This document shows, in pieces, positions 1 to 14,200 of a DNA stretch of 64,000 bases. Below the pieces are notes generated by a model. That model did not search any database. It had not been told where the DNA came from and saw only the letters and a list, made by a program, of their open reading frames with translations. The translations under genes and the position numbers were made by a program. Within the stretch, counting starts at the first letter, position 1, and every line of letters begins with the position of its first letter. Origin of the DNA: Formicarius rufipectus (Eukaryota; Chordata; Aves; Passeriformes; Formicariidae); NCBI GenBank assembly GCA_013399695.1, contig VXAU01006171.1, positions 892,702 through 956,701 on the forward strand, read 5' to 3'.

Positions 1-1140
1 CAAAACCATGGCAGACAGCAGCATTCACCAAGGGCCCTGAAAATACCTGCATGTTTGCATTTAAACCACCCACAGACTCCTTTCAGTTCATGCTTAAAGA
101 CATTTTGGTCTTAAAAAGTCTCCAAGATGTTTCATTTGCCTAAACCAGGTCAATAAATCAAATAGGAAATTTACTCCACATTTCACTTGGGAAGGAAAGC
201 CTTGGGCAGCAGTCACCCCAGGAGGCAAAAAGTGCTTGTCCAAGAGGAGCTTTGGGCAGCTGCTCTTTGAAAAGACACTCATGTTCTCTTAGTTTTGTAT
301 TATTCGAACCACATGACAGAGGTACAAGGTGTTCCCTGAACAAGCAAGGCTGGTCCTGACTGGAAGGAGGTACAATCTCAGCCAGACAAGCCATGGCATG
401 AAGGAGCAGGAGACAGGAGGAGGCTTGCAGGGGAAGCAATGAGATGCCAAGGAGCAGCAGAAGGGACAGGGAGGGACTGGCCCAAAGGAGAGGGGCACAT
501 CCCTCACCAGCAGCCATGGCAGCACATGGGGCTGCAGCCCCTCAAGGGGAGGGAAATCCCACCAGGAGGAGGGATGGACACCAGCCAGGAGCTCCAACTG
601 CCCACCTCAGATGTAACAACCCCTGGGAATGGGCAAGTCTTAGTGGGCAGGGAAAGGGAGGAAAACAACTTTTAACTTCAAGAGGCAGAAGAAAGATGAA
701 TCTAGGACAAGACACATCTATCAGCTGAGGGGGGAAAAGAGGTGAGCTAAGTGACTTCATCCTGCTAGACAGAGGGGGAGATTGAGAAGCTAAGGAAAAA
801 CTGCTGATAGAACATTAACAGATGGCTAAAATAGGATGGCAAGAAGTGTATTTCAATGTTGTGTGCTCAGAGGTGACAACCAAGAGCGGGACAGCCCAGG
901 TATGTGGTACAGAGGGAAGAGAGAAGGGCAGAAGCCCAAGGACAGGGTCAACAATCTCAATTTCTCATTTCTTTGATGAAGTCTCAACAAATGAGGGTGA
1001 TACACAAGAGCAGCTGAAGTCACACGAGGAGCAAATCAGCTGCTGCACTGCTTAGATTTACTTGAGGTGAGACACAACCCTAATGAAGCTGCTCAGCCCA
1101 AACACTTGGAGAAGAGTCACTCAGGAGGACAAAACACTGC

Positions 1141-1297
1141 CAGGGGTTGCCCAGAGAAGCTGCCCCATCCCTGGAATTGTCCAAGGTTGGACGGGGCTTG
1201 GAGCAACCCGGGCTGGGGGAAGGTGTCCCTGCTCATGGCAAAGGGTGGGACTGGATGGGCTTAAAGGTCCTTCCAACCCAAACCATTCTGGGATTAC
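1141..1297 (+). repeat. CR1 LINE 3' fragment
   Basis: Carries the CR1 tail landmarks in order: CAGAGAAGCTGCCCCATCCC, GGGCTTGGAGCAACC, AAGGTGTCCCTGC and CCTTCCAACCCAAACCATTC. Plus orientation, 5'-truncated. Confidence 0.85.
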
Positions 1298-1757
1298 ATA
1301 AAACCTGGAGTTTGCACTGCAAACATCTCCCTTTGGCACGACCAGGTTGCATCAAGTTTCAACAACTACCCCTCTCAAACATGTGCCAGAGCTGCCAGTC
1401 CCTGACCACTCCACCCACACTCCTCCCAGAGTTATTTATGAATAAAAGAACTCTGTTATCTCTGGGCAAATACAAATATTAGGGCCACGTCCTGGCACTG
1501 CTGTGGAAACCTCTGCCTTCTGTCACTGCCCAGGAGTTCCAAGCTGCTCCTTCATGTTTCCCCAGCTTCTGAACAAGGAAAACACTGCTCAATTTAGTGA
1601 GATGCACGAGCTGCTGGATTTTTTGAATGTTTTTGGTTTTTAAGGGAAATTAGAATATTTGTATAACATGTGTTTTCTTTAATCAGTCACCTTTGCACCA
1701 TCTGCAGTACAACACTCCTCCAGACATTTTCCAAAGCCTTCAAAGTCTGCCACCAAA

Positions 1758-1858
1758 GCCTGGAGCAGCCTGGTGTAGTGGAAGGTGTCCCTGCCCATGG
1801 CAGAGGGTTGGACCTGGATGATCTTGAAGGTCCCTTCCAACTCAAACCATTCTGTGAC
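1758..1858 (+). repeat. CR1 LINE 3' fragment
   Basis: Short CR1 tail: GGAGCAGCCTGGTGTAGTGG, GTGTCCCTGCCCATGGCAG and GGTCCCTTCCAACTCAAACC, ending near TTCTGTGA. Confidence 0.8.
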
Positions 1859-2135
1859 ACCCAGGAACTCTCTCCAAATGACCTGCATGGTCATGGTGGG
1901 AGCACAGAGTTGAATCCACTGATGAAGTAAAGCAACGCTTCAGCTTCTCTAGAGCATCTGCACTCTGATCTACAAATCTTTCCATTTCTACAGCAAAAGG
2001 TCACAAGGAGCAGTCAAATATTTGCTCCCCCATTACAACACGTGTTTCTTTTGAACTGGAAATTGGCAGTGAAGTGGAATGGCCAGAATTGCCTTGGCAG
2101 CATGTTTTCCCTTTTCTGCCTCTGCCCTTTCCTAC

Positions 2136-2264
2136 CTGCAGGGTGGTGCTCTGGTCAGAGAAGGGGGAGCTGAAGAAGGTGGTGACGATGCTCATCACGA
2201 TCTCCGTCACGTACTTCTCCAGGATGGAGTCGGCATGTTTCCTGTCACTGGTGTTGTTACAGGC
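2136..2264 (-). CDS. ITPR1: ITPR1 exon, residues 1460-1502, last exon seen
   Basis: 43 codons, [20 protein letters not shown] to SDQSTTLQ, phase 0 at both ends. The acceptor is TCCTGCAG and the donor GTAGGA. The next exon of the gene (beginning TRQPVFVQLL in mammals) is not found in the remaining 2.1 kb, so the gene continues beyond the left edge. Confidence 0.97.
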
Positions 2265-5200
2265 CTGCAGGACAAACCACCCCTGGCTCAGCAGCAGCTC
2301 TCCAAGCAGATCAAACCCCCCCTACACTGCAGCTCTTGGTTCCACACTGTCCCAGTCCCAGCAATCCCCTGTCACACTGAGATTACTGACCCTGGAGCTC
2401 CAGCACCCACAAGAGCAAAGCCAACGGTGTCAGTGGTACAAGGTGCTGGCACAGAGCACCTCTGGGGGGAGGGAAAAACCCACAGTGCCCTGGAGGAGAG
2501 CAGCAGGGGGCAGGGGGCACCGAGGGGTAATGCTTCTGTATGGGGAAATACTTGGAATCCCAGGCAAAAAGCCATATGGCCAAAGAAATGCCAAGCTCGG
2601 AAAAACTCTGTCCTGACCTGCCAGCAGGAGTTGCTCAGGAAGGAGCTCAGTGATTCTGGCCAGAGTAAGCAAACCAGGTGGCAGGACAGAAAAGGCACTG
2701 GACAGAGGAGCAGGGTGTGGGGCTTCACTGAGCTTGGGTTTGGTTGGTTTTTTTTTTCTTTGAAAAAGGAAAATATTCATGTGTTCCATGGAATATGACT
2801 AATGAAATCCACAGGCACAAGGAAAAGAAGGCACACATAAATTTGCAGGAACACAGAACTCAGGGAGCTCACTGCCTGGATGCACTGGTATGTCTTATTC
2901 TTACTGTTCTACATTAAACAGGCTCTTCTGAGCTTCCTCAATTCAGAGCCTTGATATAGACACGTTACCCGACAGATGTCAACCAGGAAGTTCTCAAACA
3001 GCTTCCACATATGATTACTGGTGTAAATCTCCTTCATTTCCACTTCTGTGTCCACGTAGCAGTGGTTCAGAAAGTTGATGTAGGCTATTTTGACCTAAAA
3101 GTAGAGGAAAAAATTCATAAAGAACAAAAAAACCTGAATGGTGGTATGAATGAATATAATGCCACATTAAAACTGCTCCATCAATAATTTGGAATTCTGC
3201 TTCTTCCTTTTCTTTAACCACTGGTGAAATTTAATGCCATGAATAGCAAGGCAGCATCCAATGAAAAGCCACCAGGATTGCTGCAGACGAAACGTCAGCA
3301 TGGTAATCATTCCCAGACCTGCAGAACCATCTGCTCGAGGTTAGCAGCACATCCAGAAACCTCCCTGCCTCAAAAACCCTACAAAATAACCAAGCACAGC
3401 ATCACGTTCCCATTTTAAGGGTAAGGAACAAGTATAAAAGGATTTCTCTTCCCTACCCAGATTGACTGGGGGTGCTGACAGCAGAAGCAGCGAAGGGATC
3501 CACGTTCCCAGCTCACTGCCCACCTGCACCACCCCCTTGGCCAGGCCAGGCTCAGCAACATCAAACCCCTCTCACCCAAAACCAGCCCCTTTCAAACAGA
3601 AACAGGCCAGTTGTCCCAGTAAGGCCTCACCTCAGGAATGCAATCCTCGTGGGTCACCACCCTGACAATGTCATCCAGAGGGAGGAGGGAGTTGCACTTG
3701 ATCTCTGTGTAGACGTTTTTGCCCTCGGTGCACACAGCCAGCAGCTCCACCAGGTGGATGTGGTACATGAGGGGGCTGTTCTCATCCATCCGGTCCCTCT
3801 CCGACCTCATCATCTGCACCAGGGTCTGGAAGGAGGCTCTGTCGTTGTAGAACACCAGCACATCCTCCCCTGCGTTCACCAGCTACCAAGGAAGGAGAAC
3901 GTTCCATGAGCACACCAAAGCCTGGGATCCCCCCACAGCACCCCCCCGACCTGGGGCTGCAAATCCCCTTTAGCTGCTCTTCAGGTCCCTGAAAGGAGCA
4001 CAGCCCACCAGGTCAGCTGGGCACGGCTCCTGTGCTGCTTTCACAGAGACAGGACATTTTCTCCTAAAGAATTTACCACTTCTGAACTGCTGGAGAAGTT
4101 CAAAGGCAGTCCAGCTGCCTGCTTAGACAGAAGCTGTGCCAAGAAACTTGTGACTTTCCATTGTGCTTTTTGATTTCGTGTTCTGTTGCCTCAGTTGACT
4201 TTTGAATGCAGCTGTGGGCAGCTCTGTGCTGGTCAGAGAAGTGCCCCAGGGCACAGGAGGGCTCAGGGCTCACTCCTTCCACCCCTCTGAACAAACACCA
4301 TCCATCTTCCAAGGCACAAAGGGACATGTTAAGTCACAGAGTAGAGATACCCATCAGCTTCACATCTGACACACGGCTGGCCACGATTTCAGAGCAGCTC
4401 AGACCTCCTGGAAGTCCAGGAAGAGAAGGAGAAGGAGCAAAGGGAGACCTGCCCCAGGCTGGGCACTGCTGAGCACTCAGCTGGAGGGATTCAGGGCTGT
4501 CCTCCCACAGCCTTTGGAAAAACAGCAGGATAAAAGGCAGAAGGAAACCCCAAGGGCAGCCCCCTTTGCTGACCCTCGTGGGAGTTGAGCACCTCCCAAA
4601 CTCAGCTGTGTGTTGAGAAGCTCATGAAGCTGTTTTTGAGCTGGACAGCAAAATCTGGAACATTTTCCATCAATCCAGCAGGACTGATGCACAAAAGCCA
4701 GACTTGATAAATCTGATCCTGGGGCTCCCCCTGCTGAGGAGGCCAAAACGTCCCAGCAGATGTGCAAATACACTGCCATGGATCACATCCAATATCCCAC
4801 TTAGAGGCAGTTACTTCTCTTCCCTCTCCCTTTGACCCTGGCACTCCGATCTCCCAGTTAACTCCACACCTAAAGAACACCTTCATCCCTTCCCCCTTTC
4901 AGCACTTAAACAGCTGAGTAAGTACATCTTGCTAAGATGTATTTACAAGGATCTGGAGTGACAAGGGGGGATGGCTTCAAAGATTAGGTACTAGGAAAAA
5001 TATGGGTGGGGAGGCCCTGGCACAGGCTGGGCAGAGAAGCTGCCCCTGAAGTGTCCAAGGCCAGGTTGGACAGGGCTTGGAGCAACCCGGGACAGTGGAA
5101 GGTGTCCCTGCCCATGGCAGGAGGTGGCACTGCATGGCCTTTAAGTCCATAAAAAATCCCCATCAAAATACTCTCTTGGCAAAATTCTTCTGCATTAGTG

Positions 5201-8200
5201 ATCTTGAAAGGAAATGAATTCTCTTCAAGCCACTTTTGCTGGAAAAAGGCACCCTTTCCTCATAATCCCACCCATGTGCTGCTGTGCACAAGCCTGGAAA
5301 GTAACCTGTGTCACTAATGATCAACCTCTCGTTACACCTGCGAGTCAGGAGCTCAGCAAGCTTTTGGTCACAAAAAGCCTGAGCTTCCTGGGAGCTGTTT
5401 GCTCTTTTTGCATGGTGAGAGCTCACTGGCAGCTTCTTGGCAGGCCCCGAAGCGAGAGGATCAATTTGTCATGTTCGCCAACTGCTCTGTGAAAGCTTCT
5501 GTTGAGGCCCTGCAGCTCTCACTCACCTCAGCCATCACCATATCCTGGCATTTCTTGATGAACTTCCCCTCTGCCTTGACGATTGTCTGCAGGAACTTGA
5601 TGTACTGCACGTTCCTGCCGTGGGTCTCGATGCAGTGCACGAAGTGCTGCACCACGCGCTCGTTGATCTCGCTGCACAGCTGGAAGTTGTTCATGAAGAT
5701 GTGCTGCATTGTCACTGCCTCCAGGATCTAAGGGAGGAAGGGAAGGAGGAAATCAGAAAATAAACAACCCACCAGGCCTCTCCAGAGGTCAGGGGAAAGC
5801 CAACGCTCCTGCAGGGTGCAGGGCTGCAGGAACTTTCCTGAGGACCTCATCTTTCAACACCACAGCTCCTATCTCAGCCTATTTTTCACTCCACTTCAGC
5901 CTCTTGAACTTTCTACACTGAAATGGCCCTAAACAAACATCTTGCCAACTTTCAAGGCTTTAGAATGAAAACAAAATGTAACCTCTACAACCGGTCTTGC
6001 ATCAGAACAGCCCCAGAGACATCGCCAAGGACAATCCAGTCCCTTTTCTTGCTAGAGCAAGAAAGAAATAATCATGGCCTGAGGTTATTCTTACCCCTGG
6101 GTTAAGGAACAGGTTTATGTGCTTGTGCAGCAAGGCCTGGTTCTGTTGGTTCCCAGCACAGAAGTTCTGTAAAAACTCGTGTGCAAGCTTCATTATCTCC
6201 TGCATCCTCGTGTCTTCAGCCTGGGGTCGCAGGACAAACAAGAGGGGGTTAAAAGGACTCCAAAGGTTCACTTCCAGGTGAGCTCTGGCTGAGCCACAGC
6301 TCCAGCTCTGCAAGGGAACTGGCACGTCTCTCACACCCCGAAGAAAAACAAACCTCCACCCAGCCCAGACAGCCAGGATGAGTTTGGCCCGTTCCACAGT
6401 TCTAAGGACCATCAAAAATAAAGTCCATAATAGAAATTACAGTAGTTTGTTCTCTAAAACTGCCTACTCCACAGCCAGGCCTGCCAGCAACGTGCTTTAG
6501 TCACTTCTGCACGTCCAAACACAGCGGCACGGTGGCCAAGCCACACATCACCACCTCGGGGCTGCCCAGGACCTCTGCCACGTCCCCCTGCAGCACCACA
6601 CGGGCAGCTCATGGCACAGGACACGTGGAAAGTTGTCACTGCACCAGTCCAGCCCAACTGGGATTTACTGGAACCCGCACACTGCTTGCAGACTTCCAAG
6701 TACTGCTGAGGAGCTGGTGCCTTTCCTCTGACGTCAGTGTGGATTCCCAGCCCGCTGAGGGCTGAAGAGGCCCTTTGGAAAATCAGTGTCTGCTTTTATT
6801 TTTAAGGAATTTCATGTATTTCCAAGGGTGAAACCCCTTCCATGCTGCCTGTGCAATGCACATTCCCACGTAGGGGACAGAAAAGGGATAAGAAAGATGA
6901 TGTTGGAGGGTGTTTTTGCTGCCAATTTTTTAGCAAAATATGAAGCAAGAAACCATGAGACTTAACATTAATCAGCACTACTGTCCAGAATTACTGGTTC
7001 TCAGAAACCTGTAGAGTTTGGAACAGAGGACAGAGTGACCAGGAAAACTTCTCACCTCTGCACTGATAAGTACCTGTCACCTGTGATTAATGGGCAGCCA
7101 ATGTGATGAACTTGGGCTGTGCTGCATCAGCACAACGAGGGGCTGTGCAGGCTCCAACCACACACAGCCCAACCCCAGGGGGCTCCAAACCCAGTCTGAC
7201 TACTGGGCAGATCTGATAAACCCCATGGGGACCAGGCACCCTCATTCCCCACGGTGTCCCCACGACCAACAACTGGGTCTTGCTTCCACAGCTCCACTTC
7301 GAGGCAGCACACACCTCCCATGAAAAGCTCATAGCCAACCCAAAGCAGCCCTGTGACACCCTAAAGGTGACACCTCAGTGGCTGCTAATCCTGAGCGGTC
7401 TCCACTTGGCACCCAGCAGCTCCAGTTCTCCCCTTTGTGCTGCCTTAACCTCAGAGTGCACAGCCAGCCTCACCAGCCACTCAGCGTGCTGGAAGATGGG
7501 CTTCTGTGTCCCTTCTGAACACAGAAAGCGTTCAGAGTTGAGCTCTGGTCTTCCTCTGAGCTATGATGGACAAACGCTTCTCCAGGAAAGAGAGAGAAGT
7601 GCATAATCAAACACACAGAGCTTGCCTAAGGTCCCCAAAGCGTGGCTATCTCATAGACCACGAGCCCACTGTGGATCCAACACGGTCCAACCTATCCAAG
7701 ACTCAGAGGAGGCATTAAAAGCCTGCCAACAAGATAGGAAGCAAGGAGCCAGCCCACAGAGCCCCCACCTTCTCGTAGGGGATCTGCAGCAGCTCCAGCA
7801 CCACGGCGTGGGCTCCCATGTTCCTCAGGAGCCGCTGCTGCTGCTTCCGACTCTTCCTGCCCGAGGCGCCCTCCTGCACGCACAGCTTGCTGAGCCGCAG
7901 CAGGATCTGCAGAGAGACTGGCTTCAGACCCAGCCTGGCACCCCTCCAGAGGGCCAGCAACCAGGACACCAGCAGGGCAGACTCCTCTGCAGGAGCGGGG
8001 CAGCTCCATGGGCTGGTGGACTCGTGTGGTCCTCGTGGCTTCCCCTCCAACCCCGGAGCCTCGGGGACGCCGTGCTCCTGCAGGACTCGGCCACGGCCAG
8101 CAGCAGGCTCCACACACACCTCCACACGCTCCTGCCTCTGCTCTTTGCTACAGGACAGGGCAACTGAAACGGCTTTTCCCCCTGCTCCCTGCCTTCGCAG

Positions 8201-11200
8201 TCTTTAACAATACCAATGTTGTGTTACCGTTGAAACAGCAGCAAAACGTCGTTTCTCCCTAAGTCATCCTCGAGGAAGGAACACGCACCCGTGCCTAATG
8301 TATCCTGGCTTCCCACTCACGCTGGGATGTGACATTACTCAGCAAATAGTTTCCACAATGGCACAGTGACTCACACCTTCCTGGGTGCCTCCCCCTGACT
8401 GCAGCTCTCCACAGCTCTGGTACTCATTTACACTGCCAGGGAACCAGCAAGAAGCAAGGTTTTACCTCTTTTACTACCCGGTAGTTGTAGCTGCTAGTAC
8501 TTTCAGGCTTTTGGGACTTGCTGTGACTTTCCTGAGGATAAAATCAGACAATTTATTAGTAGCTTATACTACTCCTCCATGAAGGCTGCAGTTACCAGTC
8601 CAGGTCAGTGCCCGCTCTCCTCCAGGGAAGGACTGTCATCCTCCAGCTTTGACAGTCTCAGAAAAACACACCGAATTATCCTGTCAAGTCACATTGACCT
8701 CTAGAACACAAAATAAAGTGAGGGTGGGATGATTTCAGGGACAGCAACTTCCTCCCCTTTCCTTTGCCTGGCACATTCTGTCTCTAATCAAGTCTCTTCC
8801 CTGAAAATTTACTTTCTCCTCCTCTCTACTGTTATTAAACTGTCACTGCACAGATACCAAGAGATGCTTCCCAGGACTCTGCACAAGAAAAGCAACGGGT
8901 AAACTGCTTGTCTTCCAACAATACACTTTCCTAACTGAGGGGCTGTTCCTTGAACTCCCTCACCCACTCTTGTCTAGTTGATTGCAAATTACATGGAGGC
9001 AAAAGGTGCTTAAAGAGTTCCCAGTCAGATGTGCATGTCAGGAAAGCCCTGGATTAACAGGAACAGGTAAAGCACAGTTTTACCCGTCATTTAATCAGTG
9101 CCATGACTCAAAAGGCACCACCTGAGCAGTTCACAGCTCTGCCCTTACCTTACCTGAGGTATTTTAGGGTGGACAAATCCCCTGTGCCCAGGCAGCGTTG
9201 AAAGGACAGAACTGGGGGAGCCAGAGCCAACCAAAGCAGCCCTGTTACACCCTAAAGGTGACACCTCAGTGGCTGCTAATCCTGAGCAGTCTCCACTTGG
9301 CACCCAGCAGCTCAAGTTCTCCCCTTTGTGCTGCTTGTACACACCCGAGTACACAGCCAGCCTCACCAGCCACTCAGCGTGCTGGAAGATGGGCTTTTGT
9401 GTCCTTTCTGAACACAGCTGTGTCCTCAGGACCCCCACACAGGACGTGGCACCAACACAGCCAAGTTACCTCTTTCTTCTTGTGCTCGTTTTCACCTGGC
9501 ACACTGTCCATGGCCTCGTCAGGACCTTGCCCTTTGTACACCCACAGCTCTGACTTCTCCACTATTGACCTCAGCTGGTCCAAGTCTTGCTTGATCTGCT
9601 TGTAGTTGTCAACATCTTGGCTGGTAACAAGCAGTTGAACCTTACATGAATGCAATCCATTAGTTGCACAAAAAAGGGTTGTTTTGAGCTGCAATGTACA
9701 CATTCAGATGAGAAATTACCCTTCAATCACACACATACCTGCTTGAAGGCTTGAAGGACTTCCTGTCTCTGGCTGAAGTGCCTGAAGAGGAGCTGCAGTG
9801 CCCCAGACACCAGAGGAGGATAATCATGCATGGTTAGATGCAGCAGAACACGGAGAAACGTCCTGCCACCGTGATCATCCAAATCCAGAGGTGTGTTCTC
9901 CTCACTGAAAGCAGAGTGCAGGAGTTATCTGGCATGTTGGGCTGCGAGTGCCAGCAGGTTCTTAATCCACTGAGCAGGAGGAAAACCTTTTCTCTTACTT
10001 TTAAACAAGGAGGAAATTCATCAAATCAAATACTACCTCTTAAGACAGGGTTTTGAGTTGCTGTTAAGAGGGAAGCTGTTCCAGAGTCTCACAAATCAGG
10101 CTCACTCAGCTTACATTATCCAGTTTACCTTTTGGCCAATCCTTGCCTGCACAAACTCCTCCACCTCAGATGCCACTGCAGCACTGAGCTGAGATGCCCT
10201 AACCCTCCCCCTCGTGGAGCCCTGCCACGACGAGCCCTCTGGCTGAAGGACCCCTGTATCCCTTATCTCTGGCTTTTAGTCCAAATGGACCTCACTTGGA
10301 GCTGCATCAAAGCCATTTTAGGAAAACACAGCCCAGGTAATTGTGGCAGCTCTTTCCAAGCTTTTCCCAGTCACCACCTCCCTTTGAACTGGAATTCCCA
10401 CTCCTTGGCAGCCCTGCAGCCTGGGCACTCCTAAACCACTCCTGACTGGCACCTGTGAAGAGATACTTTCCTTCCTCCAAAGATCCCCTCAGCTTGTTCT
10501 TCAATATGCTCAAAGTCCAGGGCTCCTGAGAACATAAACAAGGCAAACACATGATGTCAGAGTGGCATCAAAGATGCTTTGTCATCAAAAATGTTTCAAA
10601 ACATTTGAGGCTGAACATTTCAAATAGCAAGTGGTGACAGAGGTGTAAGCAAGGGGGGTCATAACAAGCTGAAAGGCACACTGAGATCACTGAAGCAGCT
10701 GCTAAGGTGACACAAGACAATAAATCAACCTGTTCCCAGCTCACACATTGAACTGAGTAATAAATTCAGCAACATCCAGGCTTATTCCTCTCTTGCATAT
10801 TTTTAAATGACACCAGTGCCACTCCAGGACACTTGATGGGACCTGGAGTCATTCTGAGGGAACATTCACAATGAAAGGCCAAACTTCACCCTGGAGAACT
10901 TCTAAAGTAATAAATTCAGCCGTAACAGCAATAAAAAGGCCTTTGCATTTCTCACAGGTGTCTTATCACAAGGGCATTGATCAATATTCTGAAATAAAAA
11001 AATAAGGCAAAACAGACTTGGCGCCTCAATATTTCAGAACAGTTTGCAAAAGGGTACAAGAAGGGAACAGAGGGATTTTACACCTTGCCAAAAACATGGC
11101 AAAACCCCCTTTCTCCCACAGCCCAGTTGGCACAAAGAGCACTGGGTGTCCCCCCAGCCCCATTCCGAAGGCTCAGGCAGCCCAGGAAGAAACTCAACGC

Positions 11201-14200
11201 ATGCCCTTTGAAACGAGATCAAAAGACACAGTCCCCTCTCTGTGCAGACTTCACATCTAACCCACATTCTCCTTGTCCTTCTCCTCTGCATCTGGAGACA
11301 CAGGCCCCAACCTGAGGAACAAAAAGTGTCTGATGACTAGCAAGTTGCACATTTAAAGTCCAGTTGTCCCTACCTGGCTCAGGTCCTACACCTCCAGGAT
11401 ATTTTTCTCCCTGGAAAGTGATATCCCAACTGACACCCCCAGTGACGCAGCCCACCACTCTGCTTCCAGTCCAGAACAGACCCGGACAGGACAAACTTCT
11501 CCCCAGAGCACTGAGGCACACACACCTCCAGAGGTCTTGCCTTCCTACAAGACCTTTGGAAAAGAGAAATTTGGGCGGCGTGAGGCCAAGGGGAAGGACT
11601 GGAGGAAATCACATCACTTTGGGGACCATTTTCCTTCATCCAGAAATGTCAACAGAAAAGATCTGAGCTCGATGACAGATCACCCATGACAGGGTTTATT
11701 TCAGGGCTTCTTTAAAGGATCTAATTCAGGCTCTTGGCCACACAAACACACGGAAACAAGTTGGAGACAGTACAAATAAATCCTGGTATTTGCTTGGAAA
11801 ATGCTGAAAATATTGAAGTGCTTCCCACTCCACTATTCCACTGCAAGCAGGGCACTCTGCTTCAGTGGGACCACTTGTGTGCCAAAGCAAGAACCCGAAA
11901 CAATTATCTCATCAGTCCCTCTGAGATTCCAGAGTCTTCCCTAAGCCACACCACCTCATTCCTTGCAAAATACCCAACCTGGCACATTAGCTGGCATTTC
12001 TTGGTTGCTGCTTCCAGTGGGTGACTCGGACATCTGGGCATTGCTTTCATCAAACTCATGTTTAAATATGCAGAGCAGGCAGGAGATCCTGTAGTCCAGG
12101 CGCACGTTCAGAATAAACTGGGGACACAGGAGGAGTGAAAATGTTGAAATCATGTGCCTGTTTCCAACACGTGGACATTTCACAGACAGTGCAGTGCCAC
12201 CAGCATGCAACATCACCTGAGCAGGGATGGGAATTTAACTGGGAGAAGAGTTACCCTGGGAAAGGGGCCCTGGCACAGGTGCCCAGAGAAGCTGTGGCTG
12301 CCCCATCCCTGGGAGTGTCCCAGGCCAGGTTGGACGGGGCTTGGAGCCCCCTGGGCTGGTGGGAGGTGTCCCTGCCCATGGCAGGGGTGGCACTGGATGG
12401 GCTTTGAGGTTCCTTCCAACCCCAACCATTCTGGGACTCCGTGATTCTAAGAGGTATGCAAGTGTTGCCTTAAAAATCCCCAGAATTCCATAATTTTCTC
12501 AGTGCTTTCCACAAGCATGATACACACACATAATAAAACTTCTGAGTCAGATATTTTGGCAGAGCTCTGCTCCCTCATCACTGCCTGGGGCTGGCATTGT
12601 CACCCCATGGCCCAGGGAAGGAAAGCAGCATCTCCCTCTCTGTTCTGACCCCCAGACACACACTGCTGCTCTCGCAGGGTGCTGGGGCAGGGGAGCAGGA
12701 CACGAGCTGCTGCCCTACAACAGCTACACCAGCTCAGCTGGGCTGGCCCAGCTGGTGCCAGGGAAACCTCCACCCCAGCAGAGACCACCTTCTCCATGGG
12801 CTCCCCTTGAGCAATGCCAGGAACACTCCCAGTTCTCACAGCTTTTGGGGAAAAGGCTCCATATGCCAGTTTGAACAGACCCTGGTGACTGTGGGAATAC
12901 TGGCACACTGAGATATCCCTCTGCTCATGCCAGGCCACGGGAGAAGCTGGGGTTTGAAATAAAATGAGCACTGGGGGAATGAAGGATTCGAGCTTCCCCT
13001 GCGTGCTGCATCTGCTGCTGAGGGAAGGGCAGGACCCCACGCCACGCTCCGTGCCAGCCTCCCCAAGGGCACAGGGAGGGACAGGGTGGATCTTCTGCTG
13101 CCTCACACGGTGCTGCCCACGAGCTCCTGCAGCAGTCTGACCTCCATGAACCCACTGCTGAAGCTCCTGAACTGACAGAGGACTCCTACACCCGGAGGGG
13201 CACACGGGGTTTCAGGGCAGCAGTTCTGCAGTAACCCCTGGAGGGAGGCAGAGCTGTGGACGAGGGACAAGCCTGGGTGTGTCCCACAGGCTCAGGAGTG
13301 AGCAAGTGAGAAAAGAAAGAGATGGAAGAGACAGCGAGGCCACCTAATGTGGCTGCTTAAAACCATGTCAGGCTGATGGTTGGGCAAGGAGGTGTCTTCA
13401 GGGTGTCTGATGGCCCCAGAGACTTCAAAAAATTGGTAAGACAGCAGGGTGGAAAAGGAGAGCTCTGCTTCAAGTTAGACCTTTACAAATCACTGCTCCC
13501 CATGCAGATGCCTAGTGCAAGCTCTTTTCCAGTGAACTGTTCCAGTAAAGGCATGATATTGTCACAGGCAAGTGGAGGGCCACGTGCCTGACAATGTCAT
13601 GTCCTGTCACACCTCCCCAGTGTGAGAGGCACACACAAGGCAGGAGGACACTGCTAATGCTTAAAGAGAGGACAGCATGCCACATCAACGTGTGTGGCTG
13701 GTACCTGAAGTATCTCAATGATCTTCAGCTTGGTGTCCATGACCAGGATGTCCTCCTTCTCCGGCTCGCTCTGCTTGACGTTGCCCTCGGGAGCGGCAGC
13801 GAGTGGAGTCATGGGCAGGAACCCCCCACCTCGGAGCACCACCTGGGTCATCAGCTCCCCCACTCCATGGATGGACCTCATCACATTGCTCCCTTCAGAG
13901 AGGCAAACAGGGAAAGTTATGATGCTGCAACGGGGCTGCACTCACAGGGCAAGGACCTTCCACGGCCTGCGGAGAGAAACTGCCTCACCGTGACACATCC
14001 ACAGCCTTGGCACAAGGGAAGCCAACAGAAGTTCTGCAGTTCTTGGAGGAACTCCCTGCCTTCTCCCTCTTCCACTACAGACATTTACTCTGCTTTGCAA
14101 CCGAGCCATGGACAGAAAGAAGGAGATTTCCAAAGTCAGCCCTACTGGCTGGTCCAGGGAGGGCACTGTCCCACTCTGCACTGGGGCAGCCTCACTGCAA

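Larger units (their letters stand above)
1..2135 (-). other. ITPR1: ITPR1 intron after residue 1502 (partial)
   Basis: Intronic sequence running off the left edge. It holds two CR1 fragments and no exon or RNA gene that I can recognise. Confidence 0.8.

Noticed and set aside
1..2135. Next downstream ITPR1 exon (TRQPVFVQLL segment)
   Set aside because: No matching translation or splice borders were found on the minus strand in this stretch.
2074..2798. Overlapping plus-strand frames of 180 and 239 codons
   Set aside because: They run antisense through the ITPR1 exon at 2136-2264 and GC-rich intron; no family features, so shadow frames.
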